Assembly: GCA_029747585.1 (NCBI GenBank)
Contig: JAPEVF010000034.1
Coordinates: 1 to 64,000 of the forward strand
Direction: 5' to 3'
Source: Pleurotus djamor
Taxonomy: Eukaryota > Basidiomycota > Agaricomycetes > Agaricales > Pleurotaceae
DNA length: 64,000 nucleotides
Both the position numbers and the translations under genes were made by a program. The notes beneath the pieces are model-generated. The model made no database searches and was not told the DNA's origin. It saw nothing but the letters and a program-made list of their open reading frames with translations. Below are positions 1 through 10,501 of this stretch, piece after piece. How positions within the stretch are numbered: the first letter of the stretch is position 1; each line of letters starts with the position of its first letter.

Positions 1-698
1 GAGGACGAAGGACCCATCACAAACTACGAGTTTCATGGGTGTAGAAGGTAGAAGTTGTTAAGACAGGTCGAGCAATTAAGCAGATGCCAGGGATGAAAGA
101 TAATAGAAGCCAGCGCATAGTAGGATGTCCGTGGAGAATGAGGAATTTGAGGTTGTCGAACGGGAGCTTCTTATACCCATACGAGCTACCACAAGTACTG
201 TGCATTGCTGTGGAAGACATCATGCAAGGTGAAGGCCAATCCACCCGGTTTATGCAGCTAACGCGCCTTTACGACAACCGATGAGCATACCCGAAGCTAG
301 GGTATGAGGGATTGCTGTAGAAAACGATCTTTATAGAACAGACCACGACACGGTGGGGCTGCGGCATCACCAGTTTGACGTCGATATGTTTAGGTATGCC
401 AGTTTAGCACACCGGCGGGCCACCAACGTTCGTCGTGGTGTTCACATTTGAAATGCGACGAGTACGGGGAACAAGTCTGTAACGAGATGAGACTGCAAAG
501 ATGCTAAATTTAGATTGAGAAAGGAGGCACTGACTTTGTTCCTGACCGACGTAGTGATCGTTCAGGAAGAAGAGTGATGAGGATAGGAGATTGAGGAAGT
601 GGGCGTCGACATAGGAGAATAATTGGGACGAGCACCCTTTCAAACATCCGCGACGGCTCTCCTTTAGACCCAAACTATTACCCTTCATCTTACCAGCC
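1..698. other. No gene recognised
   Basis: No reading frame here looks like protein and no repeat or RNA gene was recognised. The last part is presumably promoter of the lectin gene that follows. Confidence 0.4.
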
Positions 699-1428
699 AT
701 GCACCTTTCAACGACGGTGCTCACCGTATGCTGGGCAGTCGTCCTCCAAGCAGCAATAGCAAGACGACGCAGGCCAATTGAAATGCCTATGACACTTGAC
801 GCAAACACCCTATCAGCGACAAAGATTGGGGAGGCGGGTTCAAGTATGGACCCATACATAGAAACGGTGCCAACGTCGACGGCACAACGATATTCGTCAA
901 TTCATCCTCACAGGCTGTTCTACTATTGCCTCGGTGTGAGTAGTCCAGTTTGGATGAACGGAACCATTGTCGAAGTGTAAGAAACGCGTTTATTGAACAC
1001 TAGAACTGAGCTCACCGCGGCCTTAGACAACAGTGCAGTGGCAGCCGTTCCCAACGGTGGATTATCAACGGAGGGGGCACGAAGATACGATTAGCGTTCT
1101 CAAATTTCTGCCTTGACGCCGGCAACTGTACGTCTTGGTGACCTTTACAGAAAGAACACGTTGATGAATTCGTAACCTAGATAATGATTTCGGAGACCCG
1201 TGTATCTGGGAGTGTCTAGACGACAGGATAAGTCAGCTCTGGTACCAGGGCTTCAACGGTCAGATCGCAAGTATGAGCAAAGGTGCGCCGACCTCTCAAG
1301 GGGCAGACCAGACGTTGACAACTGTGTTAGGACTTTGTCTAGAATCCGTGAATGGCCTACGTGACGGGCCAACGAAGATGCTCTCGTGCGAGAATGAGTT
1401 CCCCGAGCAGATGTGGGCGGTCGCGTGA
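699..1428 (+). CDS. Secreted R-type (beta-trefoil) lectin-domain protein
   Basis: Three exons (699-976, 1027-1127, 1181-1428) join to 208 residues. Introns are 50 and 53 nt with GTAAGA and GTACGT donors. Read straight through, the locus looks frameshifted; splicing restores one frame. Residues 1-21 form a signal peptide (MHLSTTVLTVCWAVVLQAAIA). The mature part shows beta-trefoil/CBM13 repeats: CLGVSSPVWMNGTIVEV, then QC-x4-SQRW, then FCLDAGN, then CLES-x5-GPTKMLSCEN ending QMW. This family binds galactose-type sugars, often as part of secreted fungal lectins or glycosidase accessories. No catalytic domain is present, so it is a lectin-like protein and not a glycosidase or toxin. The QxW of the middle repeat is changed (SQLWYQ), so one sugar site may be weak. 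Domain assignment is firm; sugar specificity is unknown. Confidence 0.75.
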
Positions 1429-1817
1429 ACAGTAGAGTCAGGGTTGACAGTCATGATACGCATGGAAACACGTTCCGAGTGCTCGCTGTACTGGGGAACA
1501 GCACACTACCTTCCTACAATTTCTCAAGGATCAGACCGGAAGCGGTGAATGTCTAAGGTCTAGAAGGTTGCAGGGCTTCATTGAGCGCGGACTTAACTAC
1601 ATGTTGCGAGTACGCGACGAAAGACCCTCCAACGTTGCCAGTGCTGTCAGCCACACGCTGCCAACCTATATTCCTTTTCTGTTCCCAAGATGAGACTTCC
1701 CAATCCCAAAGAAAAAGGTGAATACACACGAATCAAGGAGATGTTCATGAAGAGCCATAGAGCTCCTCTTTCGTGGCAATGCCTAACGAAAGAATGAGTT
1801 ATCGCGTCGTAAAAAGA
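1429..1817. other. Intergenic, 3' to 3' between lectin and COX6
   Basis: Convergent gene ends flank this stretch. No coding or repeat signal was seen; it probably holds the two 3' UTRs. Confidence 0.4.
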
Positions 1818-2207
1818 CTAAACAGACATACCGAGTTCTTCCCGCAGAGGCTTGAGCTCATCGAGATATGCTTTATACTGCTCCTTGTTTTCCACCTTCT
1901 CCTTGACACCCTCAAACACCCGGACGGCGGTAGCATAGTCGTCTACTCTCCTGGCAGCGCGCACAGCGGCCTCAATGACGGAGGGAGCAGGAACGAGATC
2001 GTGGGCGAAGCAGTTGTTCAGGCCACGTTGGACTTCAAAGAGATCTTCCGCATTTTTGAAAAAAGTAACGTAGCGGTCGGTGAATTGCTCAAATGTTTCT
2101 TGGGCGTGTCCGTGGGCAGAGCGGGTGAGTGCAGGAGCGACACGGCCTGCAGTGAACGCTGGGCGAGCAGCAGCGCGGAGGACGGTGGAAACGATTTGAG
2201 AGCGCAT
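1818..2207 (-). CDS. COX6: Cytochrome c oxidase subunit VI (mammalian COX5A family)
   Basis: A single-exon gene of 129 residues, typical of the family. Residues 1-33 are Arg/Ala/Ser-rich with few acidic residues, as expected for a mitochondrial targeting sequence. The core contains the conserved stretches RGLNNCFAHDLVPAPSVIEA and RVDDYATAVRVFEGVKEKV and ends REELGMSV. The protein is a nuclear-encoded, heme-free subunit of respiratory complex IV facing the mitochondrial matrix, where it is needed for assembly and regulation. The ATG at 2207 gives a complete presequence and a normal family length. No anomaly was seen. Confidence 0.95.
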   Translation of the reverse strand: MRSQIVSTVLRAAARPAFTAGRVAPALTRSAHGHAQETFEQFTDRYVTFFKNAEDLFEVQRGLNNCFAHDLVPAPSVIEAAVRAARRVDDYATAVRVFEGVKEKVENKEQYKAYLDELKPLREELGMSV

Positions 2208-2664
2208 TGTGGTGGATGTGGTTGAAGGCGAGCGGGAGGAGGTTTTCGGGACCAGCCGGCAAATTCAATATGCGCTAATTTCGCCAAGTCCGGGCCCGTT
2301 CTAGGCAGCACTCATGCCGTCATTCCATCCAGTCCAATTAATGATTTTTCGTAAATTACTGGCAAGGCCTCACGTTGCGCGACGTTAAGGCCTCGTACTT
2401 GGCTGAGAAAATGTGAGGCCTGCACTACTGTTGAGCATGAAGCTAAGTGTTCACTGGGCAACTTGGAGGAAACGAGTGGATGGATTTCGCCTCCAACGAA
2501 ACAAAGACGAAGCCATGATCAGGAGGTGTTGTGCAGTAAGTCATTCAGAAAATCGGTATCTTGTATGTTGGATACTATGGGTACTTCTGACATACAGCTG
2601 TGCACACGGTACTTTAATTTTAATTTTAACTCAGAGCCAAGTCGTAACTACAAGTCCAAGCAAT
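2208..2664. other. Intergenic, COX6 promoter side
   Basis: Contains the COX6 upstream region and the 3' flank of the next gene. No further coding signal is convincing. Confidence 0.4.
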
Positions 2665-3430
2665 TCAGTAAACCGAAGCAGATATGTAGCTGGCAGACAC
2701 GCACGTCGTAGGCACCGCAGTTTGCTTCAAGCCGTTGATGGGAATGGGGATACCAAGTTTTCCAAAAATAGTGAACGCGCTGCAAGGGCTCAGTCAACAC
2801 CCAATCATGCAGTGTGTGCCATCAACTCACCGAACATTCACATCCGTGTTTAACAGATCCAAGATGCCCAAAGGAACGATCTCCAGGGCAGCAAGAGCTC
2901 CTTGCGTAAGGAGAACATTTTGGATCAACCCAGAGTTCACTGTCTTGAAAGGTGGCAGAACAAGGCCTTTGGGGAAGGTGTGATCGAATTTAGCGAATTC
3001 GGTGCCGTTGATTCCAGCGGAGGAGGTGATGGTCTCGATCGTTAGCTCAACGGGAAGCGAGTTGGTGACTATGAATTGTCAAAATGAGACGTTGGAACTT
3101 TGAGAAGTAAAGTGAACGCACTGTCGACGGTGACGCTGGGAGTTGTTGGTGAGTTAAGTACAAGGAGACAATGCTGGAGGCATGAAAACGTACTTGACCA
3201 CATTATTGACCAAAGTATCAAGCTAGGAGGGAAAACTCAGCACCGCGACTATCGAAACAGAATAGACTCACTGTCAGCGTCACATTGATGTCCTTGACAA
3301 GGTTAAGCTTCAAGGCATTGATTATATCGCCGATGGAGATGCCATCCCTAGCTGCGTTAGCAGCGGGCACCGCTCCAACGCAAGAGAGGCTCAAGAGCCA
3401 GAAGAACGCAAAGTAAAGGGCTCCGAACAT
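2665..3430 (-). CDS. Small secreted protein of an uncharacterised basidiomycete family
   Basis: Five exons (3430-3272, 3222-3194, 3135-3122, 3068-2831, 2779-2665) join to 184 residues; one is only 14 nt, and all phases fit. The protein opens with a hydrophobic signal peptide (MFGALYFAFFWLLSLSCVGA). Beyond it are short beta-type motifs: NVTLDTL, NVTVDITNSLPVELTIE, GTEFAKFDHTF and FGKLGIPIPINGLKQT. This pattern recurs in agaricomycete secreted proteins of unknown function. The alternating hydrophobic NSLP-VELTI strand motif recalls LEA2/WHy-like sandwiches, but that is only inference. An in-frame ATG three codons upstream (3439) is an alternative start. Introns are 49-58 nt. Confidence 0.65.
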
Positions 3431-3935
3431 CTTGGTCATGAAGGAAAGTGAAGCGCAAAGTGATGGGCCTCTCGCGAATTGGAACAAATCCCTCGCTTAC
3501 CTTTTATGCAAGAGGGCGGACTGCATCCGTTCAGCAAGGTTCCCGCAACCACGAAATGTGCAACACTGATTCGAAGGCTTCCATGCGCTAATAGATCAGA
3601 TGGTGGGAAGTCCAAGATGCGAGAGCACATGTTCCCCTGCAGGTGATTGGCATTCGACGATTTCTTTAAGCGACGGGAGGCCTGAGAACCCGAGCAATGC
3701 GAGCAGCAATGTGGGGAAGGAACGCGGGGGATCAAGTGACGGTTGGCGTTCGAGCGAAAAGGGCAAGAAGGGTGGAGGAGTCTGAGTGTAGCGAGAAAAT
3801 CACATTTGATGGACCTGGCAGTAAGAATAGAATGCGGTAGAATGGAAATGGATATAAGAGCAGCGCTGAGATACTGGAGTAGATGGTCCATACAAAACAA
3901 GTACAAATGCATAACAAGATGAGAAGGGAGCGAAC
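3431..3935. other. Intergenic
   Basis: Lies between the secreted-protein promoter and the 3' end of the LysM gene. No gene or repeat was recognised. Confidence 0.4.
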
Positions 3936-4654
3936 CTAAACCTGACTGTCGCTGTTCGCCAGCGGTACGCAAATGGATGTTCCGGGCATAAGATGTTCGC
4001 AATCCACCTTTGTATTGAGTTCCTTGAATTCTTCCCAAGGGCAATGGAACGTTTGTGCAATTTCCCAGCAGTTGTCCCCAGGTTGTGCGATGTACAGGCG
4101 ACTATTCTGGCAAGGAGGCGGAGGCGGAGACAAGCCGGGGTAAACAATGAGTCTCCAGATCAGAAGCAGAATGACTCCGATTCCCAAGAAGAATGGGAAT
4201 AGAATCCTGTAAGGAGAGTTGGCGTTCCTAAAGCCGGGGAACTAAGAAACGAGATCGTCAGCCGTCGGACGAAAGTGCAATGTGACTGGACTGACTCCGT
4301 CGGTGGCAAGTGGTTGATACCCATCCGGCCGTGAAGGAGTTGCCTCAAGGTCATCATCATCGTTGTTGGAAATTGAGATCGGTGCGCTCGAGACTGTGGG
4401 TAAATCTGAGCACTCATAATTTGGAGAAAGCATGCACACTCACCTGGGGTGAGCTGCCCGAACTCAGACCCCTCTGGTCCTTGATACAGTTGGTTACCGC
4501 TGCGGAAATAGTACCGCCCAGTATCAGCATCGTATCCAACGCGCTTCACGCCCGCAGGCAAACGGTACTCGTCCTGTCAAGAGGTTGTGAGCGGTCGTGC
4601 CTCTTCTAGTCGACCTTGCGCACTGACCTCGTCATACTGCGTCCAGCGCCCCAT
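3936..4654 (-). CDS. Membrane-anchored LysM (CBM50) protein
   Basis: Four exons (4654-4628, 4573-4444, 4393-4296, 4241-3936) join to 186 residues. The N-terminus is hydrophilic, with GYDADTGRYYFRSG near residues 18-31. A transmembrane helix spans about residues 99-119 (FFLGIGVILLLIWRLIVYP region). It is followed by a Pro run and a single LysM at about 135-178 (YIAQPGDNCWEIAQTF ... MPGTSICVP). LysM binds N-acetylglucosamine polymers such as chitin. The layout suggests a type II membrane protein with LysM on the far side of the membrane. An apparent in-frame TAG near 4243 lies inside the third intron (GTCAGT donor, CTGAC branch, TTCTTAG acceptor, 54 nt) and is not a nonsense mutation. Function beyond glycan binding is unknown. 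Confidence 0.8.
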
Positions 4655-4825
4655 TATGAATAGTAATTGTGTTTATGAGATAGAAAACCGAATAGCTTGA
4701 AGGTGGTGGAGGAGAAACGACCGCTCAAGACAGCGCCAAGGGGCTCCAGAGTGACATCGTCGGTCTCGGCTTCTCGGCGTCATACCTCCTCAGTAACCAG
4801 ATCAAACCGAAGTCTATTATTCTCG

Positions 4826-6079
4826 TCAAATAACAAGATCCCATGCACCATCGCCAGGACAGCCTAAGCTATCCTGCCATTCGTAGGGTGCTTTCTCAGT
4901 AACTAACGAGCGCTCCTTCATCAATTGCGCCGTATTCACAGTGCTCGCAATCAACGTCAACGATTTCAGATTCTGCACCAAACCACGCCTAGTTGACAGA
5001 GCATCGACGATGTGACGGAAGAACGCTCCGTTATCTTCATAACCAAAGTCCCAGTCGTCCCCAACATACAGTTTCTGCAGGACCGGTAATGTCTCAAGTA
5101 TCTTGACGAATGACGGGGATTCGTCTGGGCAGGTATTGTGGAGAACTAACGTTGCCAGTGCGTTAGACGATGCAAGGAGGCCTTTGATCGCGCCCGTAGG
5201 AATGTCACGAGGACTGCCGATTTTGAGCAGGTACAACGCTTTCAGGGAGGGAAGATCGAAGACCTGGAACGGAGTGGTGGCACGATGGGTATCAAATGCG
5301 TTATGGATCTTGAGGTGTTGAAGACCTTGGTGTGTAATTGGCCTTGGTGTAGAGGGACTCAGGCCAAGCTTGTACTCGATATCCAGCGATATCAGGCTAG
5401 GGAAATGCGCCAGAATCCATCGAATATCACTATGAATGGCCAAGTGGGTGATCTGGTTGTAAGGGAGCTTGAACTGTGGGAGTTCCTTACGCGTCACGGC
5501 GCGGCAATAGAGGACTTGAAGCATCGGAAACTCGAGACCTGACTCGGACAGATCCTTGAGGGTCTCCGAATACGCCACGACCATCTGCAATCGGTGAGCC
5601 TGCTGGAGGATAATCCGATCGGGCGGACGGGAAGAGGACTCGATGATGGCCAGAGGGTAGTCCCGACTTCTCAATGCCCATAGGTCAATCATCGGACTGG
5701 ACATCTTTGTGACATTCATGACATTCCAGTTTCGGGCCTCAGAAATTACCACGTTCCTCCAACGTCGACAAACATGAGAGGCGGTCATCAGACGAGACAT
5801 ACTGACAACTGGCAGCCGTGGACTGGGCTTTGGGAGGTAGAAGCGGAATATCTCGAGGAGCAATTCATCGGGGATTCGATTGACAGGCTGGATGCGATTC
5901 CGATGAACGGCGCGGTTTATCGCCAGAGTTCTGCGAACCTTGGTTATATGCTCGATTTGTGCATCTATGTGAGCAATCCGCGTGTCGAGGGTGGATATAA
6001 AGTGGTCTATGGCAGCGCGATCGCCGACGGTAAGGCTGCTGAAAGATTGAAGCAGGTGGGCGACCGGGGACAGCGACAA
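4826..6079 (-). CDS. F-box protein
   Basis: A single-exon 417-residue protein. Residues about 20-60 are helical with heptad-like spacing. The F-box lies at about 64-112 (VNRIPDELLLEIFRFYL ... ASHVCRRWRNV), the Skp1-binding motif of SCF ubiquitin ligases. The remainder has degenerate leucine-rich segments (LPSLKALYLLKIGSP, LPVLQKLYVGDDW) expected of a substrate-binding domain. Agaricomycetes carry very large, fast-evolving families of this layout, and the target cannot be predicted. The ATG at 6079 gives a compact N-terminus. No defect was seen. Confidence 0.85.
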   Translation of the reverse strand: MSLSPVAHLLQSFSSLTVGDRAAIDHFISTLDTRIAHIDAQIEHITKVRRTLAINRAVHRNRIQPVNRIPDELLLEIFRFYLPKPSPRLPVVSMSRLMTASHVCRRWRNVVISEARNWNVMNVTKMSSPMIDLWALRSRDYPLAIIESSSRPPDRIILQQAHRLQMVVAYSETLKDLSESGLEFPMLQVLYCRAVTRKELPQFKLPYNQITHLAIHSDIRWILAHFPSLISLDIEYKLGLSPSTPRPITHQGLQHLKIHNAFDTHRATTPFQVFDLPSLKALYLLKIGSPRDIPTGAIKGLLASSNALATLVLHNTCPDESPSFVKILETLPVLQKLYVGDDWDFGYEDNGAFFRHIVDALSTRRGLVQNLKSLTLIASTVNTAQLMKERSLVTEKAPYEWQDSLGCPGDGAWDLVI

Positions 6080-6570
6080 TTGCGTGAGTTCGCCAGTTTC
6101 ACCGATCGAGTTACATGACGAGCATACAGACTCTGTGAGCTCGACATCGGGCGTCTGACGGAAACAACGTTTCAGAATCTCACCAAGACATTCAGGGAAA
6201 GAAACTACGTACTGCTGTCATGGGAGTTGATAAAATCGGGCTCGGCGCTGCAAGCGCCCACAATCAATAAATCAATCATAAAGTGTGCCTCTAAAACCAG
6301 TGAGCATTTGGGCATCATGGGGACCATGCATTACACATAAGTATAGGAGGAGTACCACTGGAAAAGAAGACGTTGAAAAGGAAGGCGATGACGGGTTCTT
6401 ACGTCCAGGATCGGAATTGCCTTTTCATCTTGGACAGGGGCAAATCCTAAGTTTCAGGGGGGCTCTCACGCTTCGAACAACTGTACAGTTTCATTCAGCC
6501 ACCCAGTTTGCCCATTCTGGAAGTCCCCCATCGACGCCTGCAACGACCAACTCTCCATCCATCCATAGAC
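6080..6570. other. Divergent promoter region between F-box gene and RPL28
   Basis: Two outward-facing genes flank this stretch, so it should hold both promoters. No convincing TATA box or coding region was identified. Confidence 0.4.
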
Positions 6571-7561
6571 ATGTCGACCGATCTCCAGTGGCTCCTCGTC
6601 CGCGTTAGTATTCACCACCGCCTCCCCGCAGGAAACAGCTAAAAATCGATTCATCCAGAACTACAACTCTTTCTTGGTCAAGCGAGTTCGTGAAGGACCC
6701 GTCTTCTCCAAGGAGCCTGTACGTGCGTTCATTTCTCTGCTTGCTCATACATCTCATATCAAAGTCGCGTATCTCAGGGTAACCTCCGCAACCTCCACTC
6801 CCACAAATACTCTGGATTGGCCAACAGCAAGGTACTTTCCAATCCGAATAACAGGTTTCGGGTTGTATTGATAGGACTTTGTACTAGACAATCGATGTCT
6901 CCGACTCCTCATCTGGCATCCAAATTACCACCCGCAAGGTCAAGGCCACCCCCACCCAAGTGAAGTCGGCCTACGCCACCTCCACTGTCCGCCCCCGATC
7001 TGGTGGTCGCCGTGCTCTCGGTGTCGCTTCGCAATACGCCAAGCGTGGATACAGACCCGACCTCCGTGCTGTGAGTGGAATACCCTTTCTGCTGGGTCAC
7101 CTCTCTCTTCTTTTTTTGCTATCCCCTTCACTATCTATCTTTTTTCCAATCATCCCCGCAATCTTCGTTAGAACCCACTGGAACCGCCTCTCGGCGTATG
7201 AAGGATGGGCGTGGACACGTTTGCAATATAAAACGAACCTTGACGGAGTCGATCAAACTCTCCAGGGATATCTCGCCATTACGCTATCGGTAGCCGTCAA
7301 TGCGCTCCATGCGGTCATACCGACGATATGGCGATTATATTCCATCACCCATACTTACATCTTTTTCTGTCTCATCTTCGTTTTCATCTTCTCCCTTTTT
7401 CATCTCCTTCCCCTTCGTTTCGTTTACTTGGAGTCATTACTAACTACGGCTTTCATCAGGCTACTCTCGCCCGAGTCTCTGCTCTCGTTGCCGCGCAGGC
7501 TCCACCAAAGCCTTCGCCAGCCAAGAAGATTCGTGGAAAGAAGGCCAAAACCTTCTTCTAA
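6571..7561 (+). CDS. RPL28: 60S ribosomal protein L28 (L28e)
   Basis: Five exons (6571-6603, 6659-6718, 6778-6831, 6888-7070, 7460-7561) join to 143 residues, close to the eukaryotic L28e length. It begins MSTDLQWLLVRNYNSFLVKR, a classic L28e start. It continues through GNLRNLHSHKYSGL and the basic GGRRALGVASQYAKRGYRPD, ending in a Lys-rich tail (KKIRGKKAKTFF). The protein is a structural component of the large ribosomal subunit. The last intron is unusually long for this window (389 nt, 7071-7459), and the first exons are very short, as in many fungal ribosomal protein genes. Confidence 0.93.
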
Positions 7562-7713
7562 ACAGATTTACTGTATCACGTCTCGCATGCGTCGCTTTAA
7601 CCTAAAATGTTTATGAGTACCTTCATGCGCTATGGTCAATATTCATGATGTTTTCACATGTTGTACAAGGGTGATTGTTATGCGATCCATTGTAAAAGTA
7701 CATTGATATTGTG

Positions 7714-8224
7714 TCAGACTTCCTCTTCGTTGGCGACGCCCTGAAGCTCAGACTCAAGCTCCGAAACTCTTTCCTGAGGGCTGAACTATCCTCCCGCCTG
7801 CGCCGTACCCCTTGTTGTTGCTTTGTACATCCTTCGTTGGCCGTGTGGCTTCAAGTTTGTTATGAAGCCTGTCATTATGCCGCACATGCTTGTCCTTCTT
7901 CAACGGATCTTCTTCATGGTGTGGTGGTGCATGGGGTTGATCTTCCCCAGGTGGCGCAGGCCGTGGGTAGTCGTCAATGGTAGAGACTTCGCCGGTCTGC
8001 TCATTATCGTCGACCAGAGTGGCATGTTCCCTAACGCAAAGTCAACAATAAGCGGAAACTTTTGAACGGACTACGTACACAATAGGTGACCTGTGCTTGG
8101 ATACAGAGAGTCGCCTTCCACCAACTTTCACTGGGATTAGGTTTGAATTGTGCGTCACGACTACTTATCACTGCAATTACTCACCTGCAGGTGTGTGGTG
8201 CGCTGAGATATCTTCAGAAGGCAT
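7714..8224 (-). CDS. Small conserved hydrophilic protein, function unknown
   Basis: Four exons (8224-8185, 8130-8091, 8030-7829, 7773-7714) give 113 residues. Introns are 54, 60 and 55 nt. The start MPSEDISAHHTPAVKVGGRR is followed by an acidic, Pro-rich middle (STIDDYPRPAPPGEDQP), a basic segment (HNDRLHNKLEA) and a C-terminal heptad stretch (ERVSELESELQGVANEEEV). No signal peptide, membrane segment or known catalytic motif is visible. It lies head-to-head with the poly(A) polymerase gene about 200 bp away. The model rests on phase-perfect exon joining and protein-like composition; I do not recognise the family. Confidence 0.6.
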
Positions 8225-8423
8225 GCTTAGTTGATTAGAATTGGTTGGATTCGAGTGTAGGTGGGTGGAGACTCATCCCAAGCTCCGCCATATATACGCT
8301 CCTATCTAGCGCCATCACATGACTTGGGGAGATGTCCCTGCAGCAGCCTAGGCCTGTGGTCTCTGGCTCCCAGGATCTACACGCGCCGCGACGAAGCTTC
8401 CATCCTTGCCAGAACCTCCCATC

Positions 8424-10172
8424 ATGCGCACTGACCAATCGCCACAGGCGACGTCGCCTTCAATGCCTGGACCATCGAGAGCGCGAAAACGAACGAGATC
8501 GCCTTCGTTCGCGACGGAGTCGTTGCTGACTCCATGGCTGGACTCCATGTCTTCAGATCACAGAAACACAGATGATTTCAACCGAAAGTACGCCGTTGCG
8601 TCATGGATTTTGGTAATGATTTATACTCAATATACACATGAAGATTGCACTATGAAATTGCCGCCTACGAGCGTTACATGCGACCGACGAGACAAGAAAA
8701 TACCATCCAAGAGAAGGTATTTTCCCTCGTCGAAAGTGTCGTAAAGCGAAGGTTTAACGATGGAGTAGTCAAACTCTTTGGTAGCGCTGCGTTCGGACTG
8801 ACTCTACCAACGAGGTCCGTGAACGTCTGCGCGGGCGGTATGTTCCAGCAAGCTGACACCCGCCTGTCTCTAGTGACATTGATGTTGTGGTCTCAACCTC
8901 CACATTGACACGACGGGAAGAATACAAACGCCCGATGTTCCAGCTTACTAGCATGCTGAAGAACGCTGGACTTACAAGCTATGTCGACGTTCGACACAGA
9001 GCGAGGACGCCCATCTTGAGTTTTGAAACGACACCGCAGCTAGGTAGGTTATCGATTGATCAATACACGAGTATACTTGCAAAGCGCTCGAACTTCTTTT
9101 ATACACAGGCTCTTATAAAGTGGATATTGGGCTGAACAATACCGACGGCCTCGATGCCATCCCGCTTGTTCGGTCGTACATGAACGACATGCCAGCTCTT
9201 ACACCTCTTGTTCTTGTGGTCAAAGGCCTACTCGTGCAGCATAGTCTGAATGACGCTGCTACTGGGGGCCTTGGCTCGTATGCCATCATTCTCCTAGTGA
9301 TCAGTTTCCTCCAAGTGAGTGCAGATCTTCGATTGACCTCGTGGCACTGACGCCTCTTTCACACTTTTAGCTGAACCCAACTCACTGCCCTCAGGAAGAT
9401 ATAGACGATCCCGCTGCACGTCAGTCACTTGGAAAGCTTTTGATAGACTTACTACGGTACTATGGTGCCCAGTTTGACTACTCTCAGTCCTACATTTCCG
9501 TTTCGCAATGCAAGGTTCTCCCCAAAGCCGATGCGAGCTGGATAAACCCACAGAAACCTCTTAGCCTCGCGATTCAGTGTTTGGTGAAGCCCGGTACGTC
9601 CCGGCCTCCTTTCACAAAGGCGATACTGGACTCATAAATCGGGCACTCCAGACAACGATGTTGGCCGACCCACTCATCGACTTGAAGAAATTTTCGGCGT
9701 CTTCAAGCGCGCCAGTGCTGATCTCCTCTCTTGTAGTGGTGAGGACGAGTCCATCCTTGGAGCTATTGTTGGCGTTGGACAATCCGTTCGTGGAGCTTTG
9801 ATCTTTCCTCGACACTGTCCTCACCTTCCTTTCCAGACAATCGATCGGCGGGCTCGCATCGTGCATCTAGCTCGCGCAGAACATCCGGTACAGCCCCCGC
9901 GGTACCCTGTCAACCAGAGTGCCCTGCGCCGCCCTTACCCTTTACAGGGGAATCAGGATCGACCTCCGCCTTCTGGGTCCCGCTCGTTGTTAGAGCGAGT
10001 CGGCCCACCGCGCAATATGGGTGAAGTTCATGGCAGGCCTTACCGTGGCTATGAAAGCTATCAATCTAGAAATTCGCAGCCGCCGCGCGCAAATCGTCAA
10101 TACGCTTATGAAGACCACCATCGACCCCAGCCTTCGTATCAACGTGAGGAGCCTAAGCGTCGGAGGTATTGA
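8424..10172 (+). CDS. TRF4: Non-canonical poly(A) RNA polymerase, Trf4/5 (PAPD5/7) family
   Basis: Seven exons (8424-8587, 8644-8814, 8874-9043, 9109-9314, 9371-9593, 9652-9785, 9837-10172) join to 467 residues. The beta-type nucleotidyltransferase core shows LFGSAAFGLTLPTSDIDVVV: the GS pair is at about 101-102 and the catalytic Asp pair at 113 and 115, all spliced together across the second intron. A third carboxylate is likely in SYKVDIG. The PAP-associated region has GGLGSYAIILLVISFLQ and DLLRYYGAQFDY. The C-terminal tail is Arg/Pro/Tyr-rich, as in RNA-binding tails. In yeast and animals this enzyme is the TRAMP-complex polymerase that oligoadenylates nuclear RNAs for exosome decay. The 51-nt intron at 9786-9836 is in frame and could be retained without a stop. 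Confidence 0.9.
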
Positions 10173-10501
10173 ACTGAGTGGTTTTTTCTGCGTCATTCAC
10201 TGTTGCCCCGCTCCTTTCGAATTATATTTCGTCCCTTGCATTCGACTCTTCGCCATTATTCTAGTGAGATATCAATCTAACATTCACGTCGATGCGCGGC
10301 CGATCATTGGATAGGCTCCTTTCGTGGGCACCAGCCTAATTCAGCGCGGATTACACTTTGGGGCACATACGGCAGCCAAGGGGGCTATCTTACGTGCCTG
10401 TCCAGGTCGGAGCAGAATCGTTCCGATAATATACATACGCACATGCTACCAGATATTGTACATTGAACAAAGGGAGCGTTAGACGGTGGGTGACCATCTA
10501 A
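10173..10501. other. Intergenic, convergent 3' flanks
   Basis: No coding or repeat signal was seen between the TRF4 stop and the end of the truncated gene on the opposite strand. Confidence 0.4.

Noticed and set aside
977..1180. Apparent frameshifts suggesting a lectin pseudogene
   Set aside because: Two ordinary introns of 50 and 53 nt restore one continuous 208-residue frame.
4243..4245. In-frame TAG in the LysM gene, apparent nonsense mutation or readthrough
   Set aside because: A 54-nt intron with GTCAGT donor, CTGAC branch point and TTCTTAG acceptor removes it and keeps the frame.
6285..6608. 107-codon frame upstream of RPL28
   Set aside because: Overlaps the RPL28 start region and splice sites in another frame, with no recognisable protein.
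9786..9836. In-frame segment in TRF4 taken as coding
   Set aside because: It has GT...TTCCAG ends and 51-nt intron length, and its removal gives a better family match; retention cannot be excluded.
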